From the NCBI RefSeq assembly GCF_002091635.1, contig NZ_BDAC01000002.1, positions 62,001 to 126,000 of the forward strand: a stretch of DNA of 64,000 nucleotides, written 5' to 3'. Of this stretch, positions 34,846 to 46,230 are shown one piece after another (the first letter of the stretch is position 1; each line of letters begins with the position of its first letter). The notes under the pieces are model-generated. The model was not told where the DNA came from. It worked only from the letters and a program-made list of their open reading frames with translations, and did no database searches. The position numbers and the translations under genes are program-made. The stretch is from Pseudomonas indica NBRC 103045. Lineage in GTDB: Bacteria > Pseudomonadota > Gammaproteobacteria > Pseudomonadales > Pseudomonadaceae.

Positions 34846-36417
34846 ATGACGTCCAAGCCGCGCAGGACCCTCGATCTAGACGCATTGGCACGATCCTCTC
34901 GGGTGCTGGTAGCGGTGTGTGCCGCGGCCCTGGCAGGCTGCCAGAGCCTGGGGCCCTCGCATGACCAGCCCGGCCGGGACACCGACAGGGCTGTCGGCCT
35001 CGAGCAGCAACCGGAGTGGCTGACCGAAACCCCGACGCCCGAAGCACCGCAAGATATCTGGGAGCGCATGCGCAGCGGCTTCAAGCTGCAGGACCAGATC
35101 GATGTGAACCCGCGGATCGAGCGCCAGCGCTTGTGGTTCGTCAGCAACCCGTCCTTCCTCGAGAATGCCTGCGAACGCGGTGCCCTCTATATCCATTACG
35201 TGGTGGAACGACTCGAAGAGCGCGACATGCCGCTGGAACTGGCACTGCTGCCGGTCATCGAGAGTGCCTACAACCCCCTGGCCTACTCCCGCGCCCATGC
35301 GGTCGGCATCTGGCAGTTCATCCCGTCGACCGGACGCCATTTCAATCTGCGCCAAACCAGTTGGTACGACGGCCGCCGCGACATCACCGCCTCGACCAAT
35401 GCTGCGATGAACTATCTCTCGCGCCTGCATGAGATGTTCAACGGCGACTGGCTGCTGGCACTGGCCGCCTATAACGCTGGCGAAGGCACAGTCAGCCGGG
35501 CCATCGAACGCAACCAGAAACTGGGGCTGCCAACCGACTACTGGAACCTGCCGCTACCGCAGGAAACCCAGGACTACGTTCCCAAGCTGCTTGCGCTTTC
35601 CCAGGTGGTGATGGCCCCAGAGGCCTACGGCGTGACGCTCAATCCCATCGCCAACGAACCGTACTTCGAGGTGGTGGAGGTCAAGCAGCGCCTGGATCTG
35701 TCGCGCGTCGCCGCCATGGCGGAAATCGACGAAGACGAGCTGTACATGCTCAACCCCGCCTACAAGAAGCGCATCACCATGGACGGTCCGCAACATCTGC
35801 TGGTGCCGACCGAGAAAGCCGAACTGTTCGCCGCCAACCTGTCGCTGATGCAACCGCAGGAACTGGTGGACTGGCAGGAATATCGCGTACGCGCCGGCGA
35901 CAGCCTTCACGCCATCGCCAACCGCTACCACTTGACGGTCAATACGCTCAAGGAGATCAACCAGCTCAAAGGTAACGATCTGCGTATCGGGCAAACCCTG
36001 AGCATTCCGGTCCAACCGGGTCTCAAGCCCTCTCAGCCGTTGTTCCAGGAGCGACTGGCCGCCACCGAGCAGCCCAAGGCACTGCGCAGTTACCGGGTGA
36101 AGAGTGGCGACAATCTCTGGCAGATCGCCAAGGCGCACAACGTCAAGGTCGAGGACCTGAAGCGTTGGAACCGACTCTCCGGCAACAGCCTGAAGACCGG
36201 CCAGGTGCTCACCCTGCAAAGCAGCGCCGCTCCCGTCACCATCGCCACGCGGAACGATCGCCAGTCGGTAACCTATTACCGCGTGCAGAAAGGCGACTCG
36301 CTTTACCTGATCGCCAAGCGCTTCAAGGTGGACCTGCAGAACCTTCAGCGCTGGAATCCCCGCAGCGGTCACGCCCTCACTCCTGGGCAAACGCTTACGC
36401 TCTATCTCCCCCGCTGA
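34846..36417 (+). CDS. mltD: Membrane-bound lytic murein transglycosylase D
   Basis: This protein of about 523 residues cleaves peptidoglycan glycan strands. A lipoprotein signal ends in ALAGC, so the mature protein is anchored in the outer membrane. The SLT domain shows the catalytic Glu in LLPVIESAYNPLAYS, GIWQFIPSTGRHF and AAYNAGEGTVSRAI. Three LysM repeats follow (YRVRAGDSLHAIANRYHLTV, YRVKSGDNLWQIAKAHNVKV, YRVQKGDSLYLIAKRFKVDL). The ATG at 34846 is chosen over a TTG at 34822; neither has a clear ribosome site. Confidence 0.95.
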   Translation: MTSKPRRTLDLDALARSSRVLVAVCAAALAGCQSLGPSHDQPGRDTDRAVGLEQQPEWLTETPTPEAPQDIWERMRSGFKLQDQIDVNPRIERQRLWFVSNPSFLENACERGALYIHYVVERLEERDMPLELALLPVIESAYNPLAYSRAHAVGIWQFIPSTGRHFNLRQTSWYDGRRDITASTNAAMNYLSRLHEMFNGDWLLALAAYNAGEGTVSRAIERNQKLGLPTDYWNLPLPQETQDYVPKLLALSQVVMAPEAYGVTLNPIANEPYFEVVEVKQRLDLSRVAAMAEIDEDELYMLNPAYKKRITMDGPQHLLVPTEKAELFAANLSLMQPQELVDWQEYRVRAGDSLHAIANRYHLTVNTLKEINQLKGNDLRIGQTLSIPVQPGLKPSQPLFQERLAATEQPKALRSYRVKSGDNLWQIAKAHNVKVEDLKRWNRLSGNSLKTGQVLTLQSSAAPVTIATRNDRQSVTYYRVQKGDSLYLIAKRFKVDLQNLQRWNPRSGHALTPGQTLTLYLPR

Positions 36418-37908
36418 TCAGCGTCCCTTGCTGAGAGCCTCCAGGCATCGTCCGGTCAACTGGGTGAAACGCTGGAAGGCAACGAACTGCTCATGCTTCA
36501 GCGCCCGACCGGACAACCGGTTGTCCGCATACAGCACGCCGATCTCGCGAGTACCTGCCATCAGCGGCGCAATGAAGAACATGCCCTGCCCGAGCCACTG
36601 CCGCATCGGCCCGGTGACCAGCTCGCTCAGGTTGTAGCTTGCCGGGACCCCCATCCAGATCGCCTCCTTGTGGCGCAGGACATAGCTGAAGATATGCGGC
36701 TGTTCCGGCTGCTCGGCAGGAAGCACGAAATCGCTCAGCCAGCTTTGCGTTCCCTCGCCCGCCACGCGCTTGACCCGGAAGCGAGTCTGCCCATCCGCCA
36801 GCACCGCGAGCATGATCCGTTCCAGTCCGGCCCCCTGGTGCAGCCCCTTGAACAGCGTATCGAGGATCAGGCCGACATCCCCGCGGGCGGAGACCATCAG
36901 ACCAAGGTCCTGCAATGCCTGCTGCATCACCAGGAGATTAGGTTGCAGTAAACGCGCCCGACGCTGCTCCTGCTGTAGGCGAATCTGCTCCGGATCGGTA
37001 TTGGGAATGAGATTGCACAGCTTGCCGGCACCGAAGGTCACCGCGACCTTGACGGCCTCATCGGCACTGGCCAGCACCTGCTGCATCGCATCTTCCGGCG
37101 TCACGCCGGTGAAGCGGGCCAGTTGCTCGACCAGCTTCTCGATGGCCGGCGAATCCCAGCCCTCCAAGGCGGCCTCGCTGATCCGAACACCAAGGGTCAC
37201 CGCCTGTACCGCCGGATCGTTCTGGCTGGTCCCCTGTGCCAGGCTGGCGATTTCGCTCAGGTTCCAGCTTTTCACCAGCCCCAGGGTCAATTGACGGAAG
37301 CTGGTGCCGAGCACGGAGCGCACCGCTTCCTCGGCGATCACGCCAGGCTGGGCCAGGGCGGTGTCCAGCTCATCGGCCTGTACACCACCGCAGCCCCAGA
37401 ACGCCAACTCGCCAAGGTTGTAGAGCAAGGCGGCGATGAACACCTCCTCCTCATGCCTGGAAAGCACATAGCCGGCGATATTCCGCGCCTGGACCGCGGC
37501 ATGGAAGGATCGTGCGAGCAGCTCCTGCAACTGCTCGCGCGGGGCTCGCGTCAGCAATCCGTCGATCAAACTGACGGAAAGACCGATCAGACGCACATTG
37601 TCGAAACCGATCAGGACGATGGCCCGGGAGATGGTACGGATAGGCTCCTGCGAGGGGTTGTAATAGGCACTGTTGGCAACGCGCAGGACCTTGGAGGTCA
37701 GGGAAGCATCACGTAGCAGCACATCGGCCAACTGTTGCACCGAGGCTTTTTCTTCCCCGGCCAGACGATGCAAGTCCTGCACGACAGCGGCAAGGGCCGG
37801 TAACTCAGCTTGGTTCAGGCGATCGATCCATGACTGCAAACCATGGCAGCGTTCTTCCAATATGTGAGCCTCTACTTGTTTTAGCGCAGTGTAGCGAAAT
37901 GATGGCAC
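36418..37908 (-). CDS. HDOD-domain regulator with C-terminal GAF-like domain
   Basis: This protein of up to 496 residues has an N-terminal HDOD domain (about residues 25-230; PALAAVVQDLHRLAGEEKAS and SRAIVLIGFDNVRLIGLSVS). A linker and a GAF-like domain follow (GDVGLILDTLFKGLHQGAGL to IGVLYADNRLSG). HDOD proteins act in signalling without known catalysis, and the GAF may bind a small ligand. Its stop codon abuts the mltD stop on the other strand. The listed start is a GTG at 37908 without a good ribosome site. A TTG at 37860 is an alternative. Confidence 0.87.
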   Translation of the reverse strand: MPSFRYTALKQVEAHILEERCHGLQSWIDRLNQAELPALAAVVQDLHRLAGEEKASVQQLADVLLRDASLTSKVLRVANSAYYNPSQEPIRTISRAIVLIGFDNVRLIGLSVSLIDGLLTRAPREQLQELLARSFHAAVQARNIAGYVLSRHEEEVFIAALLYNLGELAFWGCGGVQADELDTALAQPGVIAEEAVRSVLGTSFRQLTLGLVKSWNLSEIASLAQGTSQNDPAVQAVTLGVRISEAALEGWDSPAIEKLVEQLARFTGVTPEDAMQQVLASADEAVKVAVTFGAGKLCNLIPNTDPEQIRLQQEQRRARLLQPNLLVMQQALQDLGLMVSARGDVGLILDTLFKGLHQGAGLERIMLAVLADGQTRFRVKRVAGEGTQSWLSDFVLPAEQPEQPHIFSYVLRHKEAIWMGVPASYNLSELVTGPMRQWLGQGMFFIAPLMAGTREIGVLYADNRLSGRALKHEQFVAFQRFTQLTGRCLEALSKGR

Positions 37909-37983
37909 TCTCCGAAGGGGGAAGCGCTCTTTTTACGTCGGATACAAGCTGTTACTGTACCGCCCAGAAGCCCAAAAGCCGCC

Positions 37984-39834
37984 ATGGACCGGATTTTCCG
38001 CCTGATGCGTCATATCCTCCTGTTGTTCCTAAGTCTGGCCCCGAGCTTTCCCCTCTGTGCGGCCATCATCGAAAGCCACGGTTACGCCCAATTCGGCGCC
38101 CTCAAATATCCCGCCAGCTTCACCCACTTCGACTGGGTCAATCCGGAGGCACCCAAGGGCGGTACGTTGCGAGTAATGGCTTTCGGCACCTTCGACACGC
38201 TCAATCCCTATACATTCAAGGGCACCAGCCCCGTTTCCACGGCGAACTTCCTGCAGTATGGCGTCACCGAACTGAACGAGCCACTGATGGTGGGCACCGG
38301 GCAATACGACCCTTCCGGCGATGAGCCGGCATCCAGTTACGGGCTGATCGCCCGCTCCGTCGAATACAGCGAAGACCGCAGCTGGGTGGTGTTCAACCTG
38401 CGCGAGGAAGCCCGCTTCCATGACGGACATCCCATCACCGCTTACGACGTGGCCTTTTCCTACCGTCTGCTGATCAAGGATGGCCACCCGCAATACCGGA
38501 CCTACCTGCAGGAAGTCAAACGTGTCGACATTCTCGGCCGGCACCGCATTCGCTTCGTGCTCAAGCGCGCCGGCAATCCGCTCCTGATCCTGCGGCTCGG
38601 CGAATTGCCGGTGTTGCCGCAACACTATTGGAAAGACCGCGACTTCAAGAGCACCACTTTCGAACCGCCGCTGGGCAGCGGGCCCTATCGGATCACCCAG
38701 GTACTGCCGGGCCGCCAACTGGTATTCGAGCACGTGAAAGACTGGTGGGGCGAGAAACTGCCGGTCAACCGCGGCAAGTACAACTTCGACCGTGTCGAGG
38801 TGGAGTTCTACCGCGACAGCAACGTGGCCTTCGAAGCGTTCAAGGCCGGGGAATTCGATTTCTATATCGAGCATCAGGCGAAGAACTGGGCGAATGGCTA
38901 CCGCTTTCCCGCCGTGGCCCGCGGCGATGTGATCCGCGCCGAGATTCCACACAAGATCCCCACCCAGACCCAGGCGTTGTTCATGAACACCCGCCGAAGC
39001 GTTTTCGCGGACCGCAAAGTACGCGAAGCCATGGGCCTGATGTTCGACTTCGAATGGACCAATCGCACGCTGTTCAATAACGCCTACGTACGTGCCAAGA
39101 GCTATTACCCCAATAGCGAGTTCTCCGCGTTCGGCAAGCCGGAAGGCCAGGAATGGCTACTGCTGTCCCCCTACCGCAAGCAGTTGCCCGCACGCCTGTT
39201 CAACGAACCGTTCAGCGTGCCGGAAACCGATGGGCGCGGCATCCCGCGCGAAACGCTACGCCGGGCTCTGGGCCTGTTGGCCGAAGCCGGCTGGAAACCC
39301 TCTGGGGAGCGGCTGCTGAATAGTAAGGGACAACCTTTCCGGTTCGAAATCCTGCTGGTCAACCCCAGCCTCGAGCGCATCCTCCAGCCCTACAGCGAGA
39401 ATCTGGCGAGCATCGGAATCGACGTGAGCCTGCGTACGGTCGACCGCGCCCAATACAAGCAGCGCCTCGATCATTTCGACTTCGACATGATCATGCTGAC
39501 ATTGCCGCAAACCTTGAGCCCCGGCCTGGAGCAATGGCTGTACTTCCATTCCAGCCAGGCCAAGGTGAAGGGCGGCAAGAATTACGCGGGTGTTGCCCAT
39601 CCCGTGGTCGACACGCTGCTGGATAGCCTGCTCGCCGCCCGCACCCGGGACGAGCAGGTTGCCGCTACCCGTGCGCTGGACCGGGTCTTGCTCTGGCAGC
39701 ACTACAGCATTCCCAACTGGTACCTGGACTATCACCGCCTGGCGTATCGCAACCGCTTCGCGTTCGTTACGACGCCGCCCTACACCCTCGGGCTGCGCGC
39801 CTGGTGGTTGAAGCCTAAGGAGAACATCCAATGA
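37984..39834 (+). CDS. nppA1: Peptide ABC transporter substrate-binding protein 1 (NppA1/YejA-like)
   Basis: This 616-residue periplasmic protein of SBP family 5 binds oligopeptides. The signal peptide is the hydrophobic LLLFLSLAPSFPLCA. Family features include NPEAPKGGTLRVMAFGTFD, the [20 protein letters not shown] region and [12 protein letters not shown]. The gene order binding protein, binding protein, permease, permease, ATPase matches NppA1A2BCD of P. aeruginosa. That system imports peptidyl nucleoside antibiotics and microcin C-like peptides and is homologous to YejABEF. An ATG at 38005 is an alternative start. The stop overlaps the next gene by four bases. Confidence 0.9.
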   Translation: MDRIFRLMRHILLLFLSLAPSFPLCAAIIESHGYAQFGALKYPASFTHFDWVNPEAPKGGTLRVMAFGTFDTLNPYTFKGTSPVSTANFLQYGVTELNEPLMVGTGQYDPSGDEPASSYGLIARSVEYSEDRSWVVFNLREEARFHDGHPITAYDVAFSYRLLIKDGHPQYRTYLQEVKRVDILGRHRIRFVLKRAGNPLLILRLGELPVLPQHYWKDRDFKSTTFEPPLGSGPYRITQVLPGRQLVFEHVKDWWGEKLPVNRGKYNFDRVEVEFYRDSNVAFEAFKAGEFDFYIEHQAKNWANGYRFPAVARGDVIRAEIPHKIPTQTQALFMNTRRSVFADRKVREAMGLMFDFEWTNRTLFNNAYVRAKSYYPNSEFSAFGKPEGQEWLLLSPYRKQLPARLFNEPFSVPETDGRGIPRETLRRALGLLAEAGWKPSGERLLNSKGQPFRFEILLVNPSLERILQPYSENLASIGIDVSLRTVDRAQYKQRLDHFDFDMIMLTLPQTLSPGLEQWLYFHSSQAKVKGGKNYAGVAHPVVDTLLDSLLAARTRDEQVAATRALDRVLLWQHYSIPNWYLDYHRLAYRNRFAFVTTPPYTLGLRAWWLKPKENIQ

Positions 39835-41687
39835 CGCGCCCTCTGCGCTCCCTCTTCCTGTTCGGCGGCAGCGCCCTTCTCCTGGGCCTGGCCAGCCTCG
39901 CCCAGGCGGCACCGAAGCATGCGCTGACCCTGTATGACGAGCCGCCGAAATACCCGGCCAATTACAAGTACTTCGACTATGTGAACCCCGATGCCCCGAA
40001 GGGTGGCGTGTTCCGCCAAGCGGGGTTCGGCGGTTTCGACAGCCTGAATCCGTTCATTAACAAAGGGGTGTCGGCCGACGATATCGGCCTGATCTACGAC
40101 ACGCTGACGCGCCACAGCCTGGACGAGCCGTTCACCGAGTACGGCTTGCTCGCGGAGAAGATCGAGAAAGCACCGGATAACAGCTGGGTACGCTTCTACC
40201 TGCGCCCCGAGGCCCGTTTCCATGACGGGCATCCGGTCACCGCGGAAGACGTGGTGTTCACCTTCGAAACCCTGATGAAAGACGGCGCCCCGCTCTACAA
40301 GGCTTATTACGCCGATGTCGCCGAAGTCATCGCGGAAGATGCCCGGAAGGTCCGCTTCGTCTTCAAACATCCCGGCAACCGGGAGCTACCGCTGATCCTC
40401 GGCCAGTTGGCCGTCCTGCCCAAGCACTGGTGGGCAGAGCGAAACTTCAAGAAGGGAAATCTCGAAATTCCCCTGGGCAGCGGCCCGTACCGCATCGCTG
40501 ACGTCAAGGCCGGACGCTCGATCCGCTACGAGCGCGTCAAGGATTGGTGGGGCAAGGACCTGCCGGTCAACCGGGGGTTCTACAACTTCGACACGATGGT
40601 CACTGACTATTACCGCGACAATACCGTCGCCCTCGAAGCCCTGAAGGCCGGCCAATTCGACTACTGGCTGGAAACCAGCGCGAAGAACTGGGCAACTGCC
40701 TATGACGTTCCCGCCGTGCAAAACGGCCAGTTGATCAAGGAAGAGATCGCCAATCGCAACCCCACCGGAATGCAGGGTTTCATCTTCAATATCCGCCGCC
40801 CGCTGTTCCAGGATCGTCGCGTACGCGAAGCGCTGGGATTGCTGTTCGATTTCGAATGGACCAACAAGCAACTGTTCAACGGCGCCTACACTCGAACCCA
40901 CAGCTATTTCGACAACTCGGAGCTGGCCTCCAGCGGCCTGCCCGACGAAGCCGAACTGAAGATTCTCGAACCGCTGCGCGCCCAGATTCCACCCCAGGTG
41001 TTCACCGATGAGTACCGCGTACCGGTCACCGACGGCAGCGGCATCATCCGTGAACAACAACGCCGCGCCTACCAGTTGCTGCAAGAAGCCGGCTGGCGAA
41101 TCGAAGGCGACCGCATGGTGGACGGCAAGGGCCAGCCCGTCAGCATCGAGTTCCTGCTGGCCCAGACCGAATTCGAGCGCATCCTGCTGCCATACAAGCG
41201 CAACCTGTCCGATCTGGGCATCGACCTGGTGATTCGCCGGGTCGATGTCTCCCAATACATCAACCGTCTACGCTCGCGGGACTTCGACATGATCGTGGGC
41301 GGCTTCGGTCAGTCCAACTCCCCAGGCAACGAGCAGCGTGAATACTGGCATTCCAGTAGTGCCGACAACCCGGGAAGCCGGAACTTCATTGGCCTGAAAG
41401 ATCCGGCCATCGACAGCCTTGTCGACAGCCTGATCAACGCGGACTCGCGAAAAAGCCTGGTCGCACATACCCGTGCCCTGGACCGTGTACTGCTATGGGG
41501 CAACTATGTGGTTCCCAACTGGCACATCAAGACCTGGCGGGTCGCCTACTGGAACCGCTTCGAGCATCCGAAGGTCACGCCGCTCTACGATATCGGCCTG
41601 ACTACCTGGTGGGTCAAACCGGGCGCATCGGCACAACCGGAGCCGGCTTCCACCCCAGCAGAAACCCCAGCAGCAGCGGAGCAATGA
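39831..41687 (+). CDS. nppA2: Peptide ABC transporter substrate-binding protein 2 (NppA2/YejA-like)
   Basis: This 618-residue SBP family 5 protein has signal peptide [18 protein letters not shown]. The mature part repeats the paralogue's layout: [40 protein letters not shown] and [12 protein letters not shown]. It begins within the stop of nppA1 (ATGA), so both binding proteins are made together. Tandem paralogues feeding one permease pair suggest two peptide specificities. The C-terminus ends in a Pro/Ala/Glu-rich tail. Confidence 0.92.
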   Translation: MTRPLRSLFLFGGSALLLGLASLAQAAPKHALTLYDEPPKYPANYKYFDYVNPDAPKGGVFRQAGFGGFDSLNPFINKGVSADDIGLIYDTLTRHSLDEPFTEYGLLAEKIEKAPDNSWVRFYLRPEARFHDGHPVTAEDVVFTFETLMKDGAPLYKAYYADVAEVIAEDARKVRFVFKHPGNRELPLILGQLAVLPKHWWAERNFKKGNLEIPLGSGPYRIADVKAGRSIRYERVKDWWGKDLPVNRGFYNFDTMVTDYYRDNTVALEALKAGQFDYWLETSAKNWATAYDVPAVQNGQLIKEEIANRNPTGMQGFIFNIRRPLFQDRRVREALGLLFDFEWTNKQLFNGAYTRTHSYFDNSELASSGLPDEAELKILEPLRAQIPPQVFTDEYRVPVTDGSGIIREQQRRAYQLLQEAGWRIEGDRMVDGKGQPVSIEFLLAQTEFERILLPYKRNLSDLGIDLVIRRVDVSQYINRLRSRDFDMIVGGFGQSNSPGNEQREYWHSSSADNPGSRNFIGLKDPAIDSLVDSLINADSRKSLVAHTRALDRVLLWGNYVVPNWHIKTWRVAYWNRFEHPKVTPLYDIGLTTWWVKPGASAQPEPASTPAETPAAAEQ

Positions 41688-41688
41688 C

Positions 41689-42762
41689 ATGCTGGCCTAT
41701 CTCGTCCGCCGCCTGCTGCTCATCGTCCCTACCCTGTTCGGCATTCTGCTGATCAACTTTCTCATCATCCAGGCGGCACCAGGTGGCCCCGTCGAACAGA
41801 TGATCGCCAAGCTGGAAGGTTTCGAAGGAGCCACCAGCCGTATCGCCGGGGGCGGTGCCGAGGTTTCCGTGGCAGGCTCCAACTACCGGGGCGCTCAGGG
41901 TCTCGATCCCGACCTGGTCGCCGAAATCGAGCGTATGTATGGCTTCGACAAGCCCGCTCCCGAGCGCTTCTGGATCATGCTCACCAACTATGTCCATCTG
42001 AACTTCGGTGAAAGCTTTTTCCGCGATGCCAAGGTCATCGACCTGATTGCCGAGAAAATGCCGGTCTCCATCTCGCTGGGGTTGTGGAGTACCCTGATCA
42101 TGTATCTGGTCTCCATTCCCCTGGGAATCGCCAAGGCCGTGCGCCACGGCAGCGCCTTCGACGTCTGGACCAGCTCCGCGATCATCATCGGCTACGCCAT
42201 CCCGGCTTTCCTCTTCGCCATCCTGCTGATCGTTGTGTTCGCCGGCGGCAGCTATTTCGACTGGTTTCCCCTCCGTGGCCTGACCTCCAACAACTTCGAC
42301 GAACTCAGCCTGGGCGGGAAGATCATCGACTACTTCTGGCACCTGGCCCTACCGATCACTGCCCTGGTCATCGGTAACTTCGCGACGTTGACCTTGCTGA
42401 CCAAGAACAGCTTTCTGGATGAGATCAACAAGCAATACGTGGTTACCGCCCGCGCCAAAGGGCTCTCCAAGAACCGCGTGCTATACGGCCACGTCTTTCG
42501 TAACGCCATGCTGATCATCATCGCCGGGTTCCCCTCGGCATTCATCGGGCTGTTCTTCACCGGATCCCTACTGATCGAGGTGATCTTTTCCCTCGATGGC
42601 CTGGGCCTCATGAGTTTCGAAGCGGCGATCAACCGGGATTACCCGGTCGTATTCGGCACGCTTTTCATCTTCACTTTGCTGGGACTTGTCGTGAAATTGA
42701 TCGGCGACCTCACCTATACCCTGGTCGATCCCCGTATCGACTTCGAAAGCCGGGAGGGTTGA
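41689..42762 (+). CDS. nppB: Peptide ABC transporter permease (NppB/YejB)
   Basis: This 357-residue inner-membrane permease has six predicted helices. It starts with [20 protein letters not shown], the typical DppB-type N-terminus, followed by a periplasmic insert. The EAA-loop is near [20 protein letters not shown]. It begins one base after nppA2, and nppC follows after one base. It would form the channel with nppC. Confidence 0.95.
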   Translation: MLAYLVRRLLLIVPTLFGILLINFLIIQAAPGGPVEQMIAKLEGFEGATSRIAGGGAEVSVAGSNYRGAQGLDPDLVAEIERMYGFDKPAPERFWIMLTNYVHLNFGESFFRDAKVIDLIAEKMPVSISLGLWSTLIMYLVSIPLGIAKAVRHGSAFDVWTSSAIIIGYAIPAFLFAILLIVVFAGGSYFDWFPLRGLTSNNFDELSLGGKIIDYFWHLALPITALVIGNFATLTLLTKNSFLDEINKQYVVTARAKGLSKNRVLYGHVFRNAMLIIIAGFPSAFIGLFFTGSLLIEVIFSLDGLGLMSFEAAINRDYPVVFGTLFIFTLLGLVVKLIGDLTYTLVDPRIDFESREG

Positions 42763-42763
42763 G

Positions 42764-43783
42764 ATGAAGCTCTCTCCTCTCAATCGACGACGCTTCGAAC
42801 GGTTCAAGGCGCACAAACGCGGCTGGTGGTCGCTCTGGATCTTTCTGGGTCTGTTCGTGCTCAGCCTCGGCGCAGAACTGATCGCCAACGACAAGCCCCT
42901 GGTCGTGCGCTATGACGGCGAATGGTATTTCCCGGTATTCAAGCGCTATCCCGAAACCACCTTCGGCGGCGAATTCCCGCTACAGGCCAACTACAAAAGC
43001 CCCTATATCCGGGAACTGATCGCACAGAAGGACGGCTGGATGCTCTGGCCGCCCATCCCCTACAGCTACTCCAGCATCAACTACGAATTGAAGGTTCCCG
43101 CCCCCGCACCACCGTCCACCGAGAACTGGCTGGGCACCGATGACCAAGGCCGCGACGTGCTGGCACGGGTCATCTACGGATTCCGGATTTCCGTGCTGTT
43201 TGCTCTGGTCCTGACCTTGCTCAGTTCGGTCATTGGCGTCTTCGCCGGTGCCCTGCAAGGCTTCTACGGAGGCTGGGTGGACCTGCTGGGCCAGCGCTTC
43301 CTGGAAATCTGGTCGGGCCTGCCAGTGCTTTATCTGCTGATCATCCTGGCCAGCTTCGTCCAGCCGAACTTCTGGTGGCTGCTCGGTATCATGCTGCTGT
43401 TCTCCTGGATGAGCCTGGTGGATGTGGTGCGCGCCGAATTCCTTCGTGGGCGCAACCTGGAATACGTGCGGGCCGCTCGTGCCCTGGGCATGCAGAACGG
43501 CGCCATCATGTTCCGCCACATCATGCCCAACGCCATGGTTTCGACCATGACCTTCATGCCGTTCATTCTGACCGGCGCCATCGGCACCCTCACCGCTTTG
43601 GACTTCCTCGGTTTCGGCCTGCCACCGGGCGCGCCCTCGTTGGGCGAATTGGTTGCCCAGGGCAAGGCCAACCTGCAAGCACCGTGGCTGGGTATCAGCG
43701 CTTTCATGGTGTTGGCACTGATGCTCAGCCTGCTGGTTTTCATCGGCGAAGCCGCCCGCGATGCTTTCGATCCGAGGAAGTGA
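42764..43783 (+). CDS. nppC: Peptide ABC transporter permease (NppC/YejE)
   Basis: This 339-residue DppC-type permease begins with a cytoplasmic stretch and a helix (WWSLWIFLGLFVLSLGAELI). A periplasmic domain follows, containing ENWLGTDDQGRDVLARVIYG, the DppC/OppC hallmark. The EAA-loop is YVRAARALGMQNGAIMFRHI. It is coupled to the ATPase gene: its TGA stop is one base before the next ATG. Confidence 0.95.
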   Translation: MKLSPLNRRRFERFKAHKRGWWSLWIFLGLFVLSLGAELIANDKPLVVRYDGEWYFPVFKRYPETTFGGEFPLQANYKSPYIRELIAQKDGWMLWPPIPYSYSSINYELKVPAPAPPSTENWLGTDDQGRDVLARVIYGFRISVLFALVLTLLSSVIGVFAGALQGFYGGWVDLLGQRFLEIWSGLPVLYLLIILASFVQPNFWWLLGIMLLFSWMSLVDVVRAEFLRGRNLEYVRAARALGMQNGAIMFRHIMPNAMVSTMTFMPFILTGAIGTLTALDFLGFGLPPGAPSLGELVAQGKANLQAPWLGISAFMVLALMLSLLVFIGEAARDAFDPRK

Positions 43784-43784
43784 G

Positions 43785-45392
43785 ATGAGCGAGAACCTGA
43801 TAGAAGTACGTGACCTCGCCGTCGAGTTCGTGACCGGCGATCAGGCACAACGTGTCGTCGAAGGCGTCAGCTTCGATATCCGCAAAGGTGAAACCCTGGC
43901 GCTGGTTGGCGAAAGCGGCTCCGGCAAGTCGGTTACCGCTCACTCGATCCTGCGGCTACTGCCCTACCCGCTGGCCCGGCACCCCAGCGGCAGCATCCAC
44001 TACGCTGGCCAGGACCTGCTCAAGCTCGATGAGAAAAAACTGCGCGGTATCCGTGGCAACCGCATCGCCATGGTGTTCCAGGAACCGATGACCTCTCTCA
44101 ATCCCTTGCACAGCGTGGAAAAGCAGATCAACGAAGTGCTTGCGCTGCACAAGGGGCTCCGTGGCAAGGCTGCCACGGCAAGAACGCTGGAGTTGCTCGA
44201 ACTCGTCGGCATCCCTGAGCCGCGCAAGCGGCTGAAAGCCTTCCCTCATGAACTCTCTGGCGGCCAGCGCCAACGCGTCATGATCGCCATGGCACTGGCG
44301 AACGAGCCCGAACTGCTGATCGCCGACGAACCGACCACGGCCCTGGACGTCACCGTCCAACTGAAAATCCTGCAATTACTCAAGGAATTGCAGGCCCGCC
44401 TGGGCATGTCGCTGCTGCTGATCACTCATGACCTCAACTTGGTCCGGAGAATTGCACACCGCGTATGTGTCATGCAGCGCGGAAAGATCGTCGAACAGGC
44501 GTCGTGTGATGAATTGTTCCACGCACCGAAGCATTCCTACACCCAGGAACTGCTCGGTGCGGAGCCCAGCGGCGACCCCGCGGCCACTGTTGCCGGGGAG
44601 CCGTTGCTGGAAGTGAAAGACTTGCGCGTGTGGTTCCCGATCAAGAAAGGGGTATTGCGCCATACCGTCGACTACGTGAAGGCGGTAGATGGAATCAATT
44701 TCAGCCTGCCTCAGGGGCATACCCTGGGGATCGTAGGTGAAAGCGGTTCCGGCAAATCCACGTTGGGAATGGCGATCCTCAGGCTTTTGAGCAGTCAAGG
44801 AGCCATTCGCTTCCAGGGACAGGTCTTGAATGGCCTGACACAACGGCAGGTCCGCCCTTTACGGCGGCAGATGCAGGTGGTCTTTCAGGACCCCTTCGGC
44901 AGCCTGAGCCCACGCATGTCGGTCGGGCAGATCGTTGGCGAAGGATTACGAATCCATCGCATCGGTACGCCGGATGAGCAGGAGCAGGCCATCATCGACG
45001 CGCTCCTGGAGGTAGGACTGGATCCGGAAACCCGGCACCGCTACCCCCACGAGTTTTCCGGCGGGCAACGGCAGCGGATCGCCATTGCCCGGGCATTGGT
45101 GCTGAAACCGGCGCTGATCCTGCTGGACGAGCCCACTTCGGCGCTCGACCGCACGGTCCAGCGTCAAGTAGTGGAGCTCCTGCGCGGGTTGCAGGCCAAG
45201 TACAACCTGACTTACCTGTTCATCAGCCATGACCTGGCGGTGGTTCGGGCGCTCAGCCACCAATTGATGGTGGTAAAGCAGGGCCAGGTGGTGGAACAAG
45301 GCCCGGCGGAGGCCGTCTTCGCCGCGCCGCAGCACATTTATACACGGCAATTGCTGGAGGCCGCCTTCATGGCTCCAGGAACTGTCGATTAA
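43785..45392 (+). CDS. nppD: Peptide ABC transporter double ATPase (NppD/YejF)
   Basis: This 535-residue protein has two ABC cassettes in one chain. The first has Walker [25 protein letters not shown] and [11 protein letters not shown]. The second has [24 protein letters not shown] and [12 protein letters not shown] short DppD-type segment ([15 protein letters not shown]) follows the first. It energises nppBC. The ATG at 43785 begins [11 protein letters not shown]. The fabI start follows after 19 bases. Confidence 0.96.
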   Translation: MSENLIEVRDLAVEFVTGDQAQRVVEGVSFDIRKGETLALVGESGSGKSVTAHSILRLLPYPLARHPSGSIHYAGQDLLKLDEKKLRGIRGNRIAMVFQEPMTSLNPLHSVEKQINEVLALHKGLRGKAATARTLELLELVGIPEPRKRLKAFPHELSGGQRQRVMIAMALANEPELLIADEPTTALDVTVQLKILQLLKELQARLGMSLLLITHDLNLVRRIAHRVCVMQRGKIVEQASCDELFHAPKHSYTQELLGAEPSGDPAATVAGEPLLEVKDLRVWFPIKKGVLRHTVDYVKAVDGINFSLPQGHTLGIVGESGSGKSTLGMAILRLLSSQGAIRFQGQVLNGLTQRQVRPLRRQMQVVFQDPFGSLSPRMSVGQIVGEGLRIHRIGTPDEQEQAIIDALLEVGLDPETRHRYPHEFSGGQRQRIAIARALVLKPALILLDEPTSALDRTVQRQVVELLRGLQAKYNLTYLFISHDLAVVRALSHQLMVVKQGQVVEQGPAEAVFAAPQHIYTRQLLEAAFMAPGTVD

Positions 45393-45411
45393 CCAGAAGA
45401 GGAACAAGTAC

Positions 45412-46209
45412 ATGGGATTTCTCGCCGGTAAGCGCGCGCTGATCGTCGGCGTCGCCAGCAAACTGTCCATCGCCTCCGGTATCGCCGCAGCGATGCACCG
45501 CGAAGGCGCCGAACTGGCCTTCACCTACCAGAACGAAAAGCTCAAGGGACGTGTAGAAGAGTTCGCCACCGGCTGGGGCTCCAGCCCCGAAATGTGCTTC
45601 CCCTGCGATGTCGCCAATGACGAAGAAATCGCCGCCGTGTTCGAAGCACTCAGCAAGAAGTGGGATGGCCTGGATATCATCGTCCACTCCGTTGGCTATG
45701 CGCCGGGCGATCAACTCGACGGCGATTTCACCGCTGTCACCACCCGCGAAGGCTTCCGCATCGCGCACGACATCAGTGCCTACAGCTTCGTGGCACTTGC
45801 CAAGGCAGGTCGCGAGATGATGCAAGGCCGCAACGGCAGCCTGCTTACCCTCTCTTACCTGGGTGCCGAGCGGACCATGCCCAACTACAACGTGATGGGC
45901 ATGGCCAAGGCAAGCCTGGAAGCCGGCGTCCGCTATCTCGCCGGCAGCCTCGGCCCGGAAGGTACTCGTGTCAACGCCGTTTCCGCCGGCCCTATCCGCA
46001 CACTGGCCGCCTCGGGCATCAAGAGCTTCCGCAAGATGCTCGCCGCAAACGAGAAGCAGACCCCCTTGCGCCGCAACGTGACCATCGAGGAAGTCGGTAA
46101 CGCTGGCGCGTTTCTGTGCTCAGACCTCGCCTCGGGCATCAGCGGCGAGATCCTGTACGTCGACGGCGGCTTCAACACCACCGCAATGGGTGTCCTGGAA
46201 GACGATTGA
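45412..46209 (+). CDS. fabI: Enoyl-[acyl-carrier-protein] reductase (NADH)
   Basis: This 265-residue SDR-type enzyme completes each fatty acid elongation cycle and is the target of triclosan. It begins [20 protein letters not shown]. The active site is in [20 protein letters not shown], with the tyrosine six residues before the lysine as in Fab[19 protein letters not shown] ends the fold. A ribosome site GAGGAAC precedes the ATG. A terminator follows. Confidence 0.97.
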   Translation: MGFLAGKRALIVGVASKLSIASGIAAAMHREGAELAFTYQNEKLKGRVEEFATGWGSSPEMCFPCDVANDEEIAAVFEALSKKWDGLDIIVHSVGYAPGDQLDGDFTAVTTREGFRIAHDISAYSFVALAKAGREMMQGRNGSLLTLSYLGAERTMPNYNVMGMAKASLEAGVRYLAGSLGPEGTRVNAVSAGPIRTLAASGIKSFRKMLAANEKQTPLRRNVTIEEVGNAGAFLCSDLASGISGEILYVDGGFNTTAMGVLEDD

Positions 46210-46230
46210 TCGCACTCCACATGCGATAAG

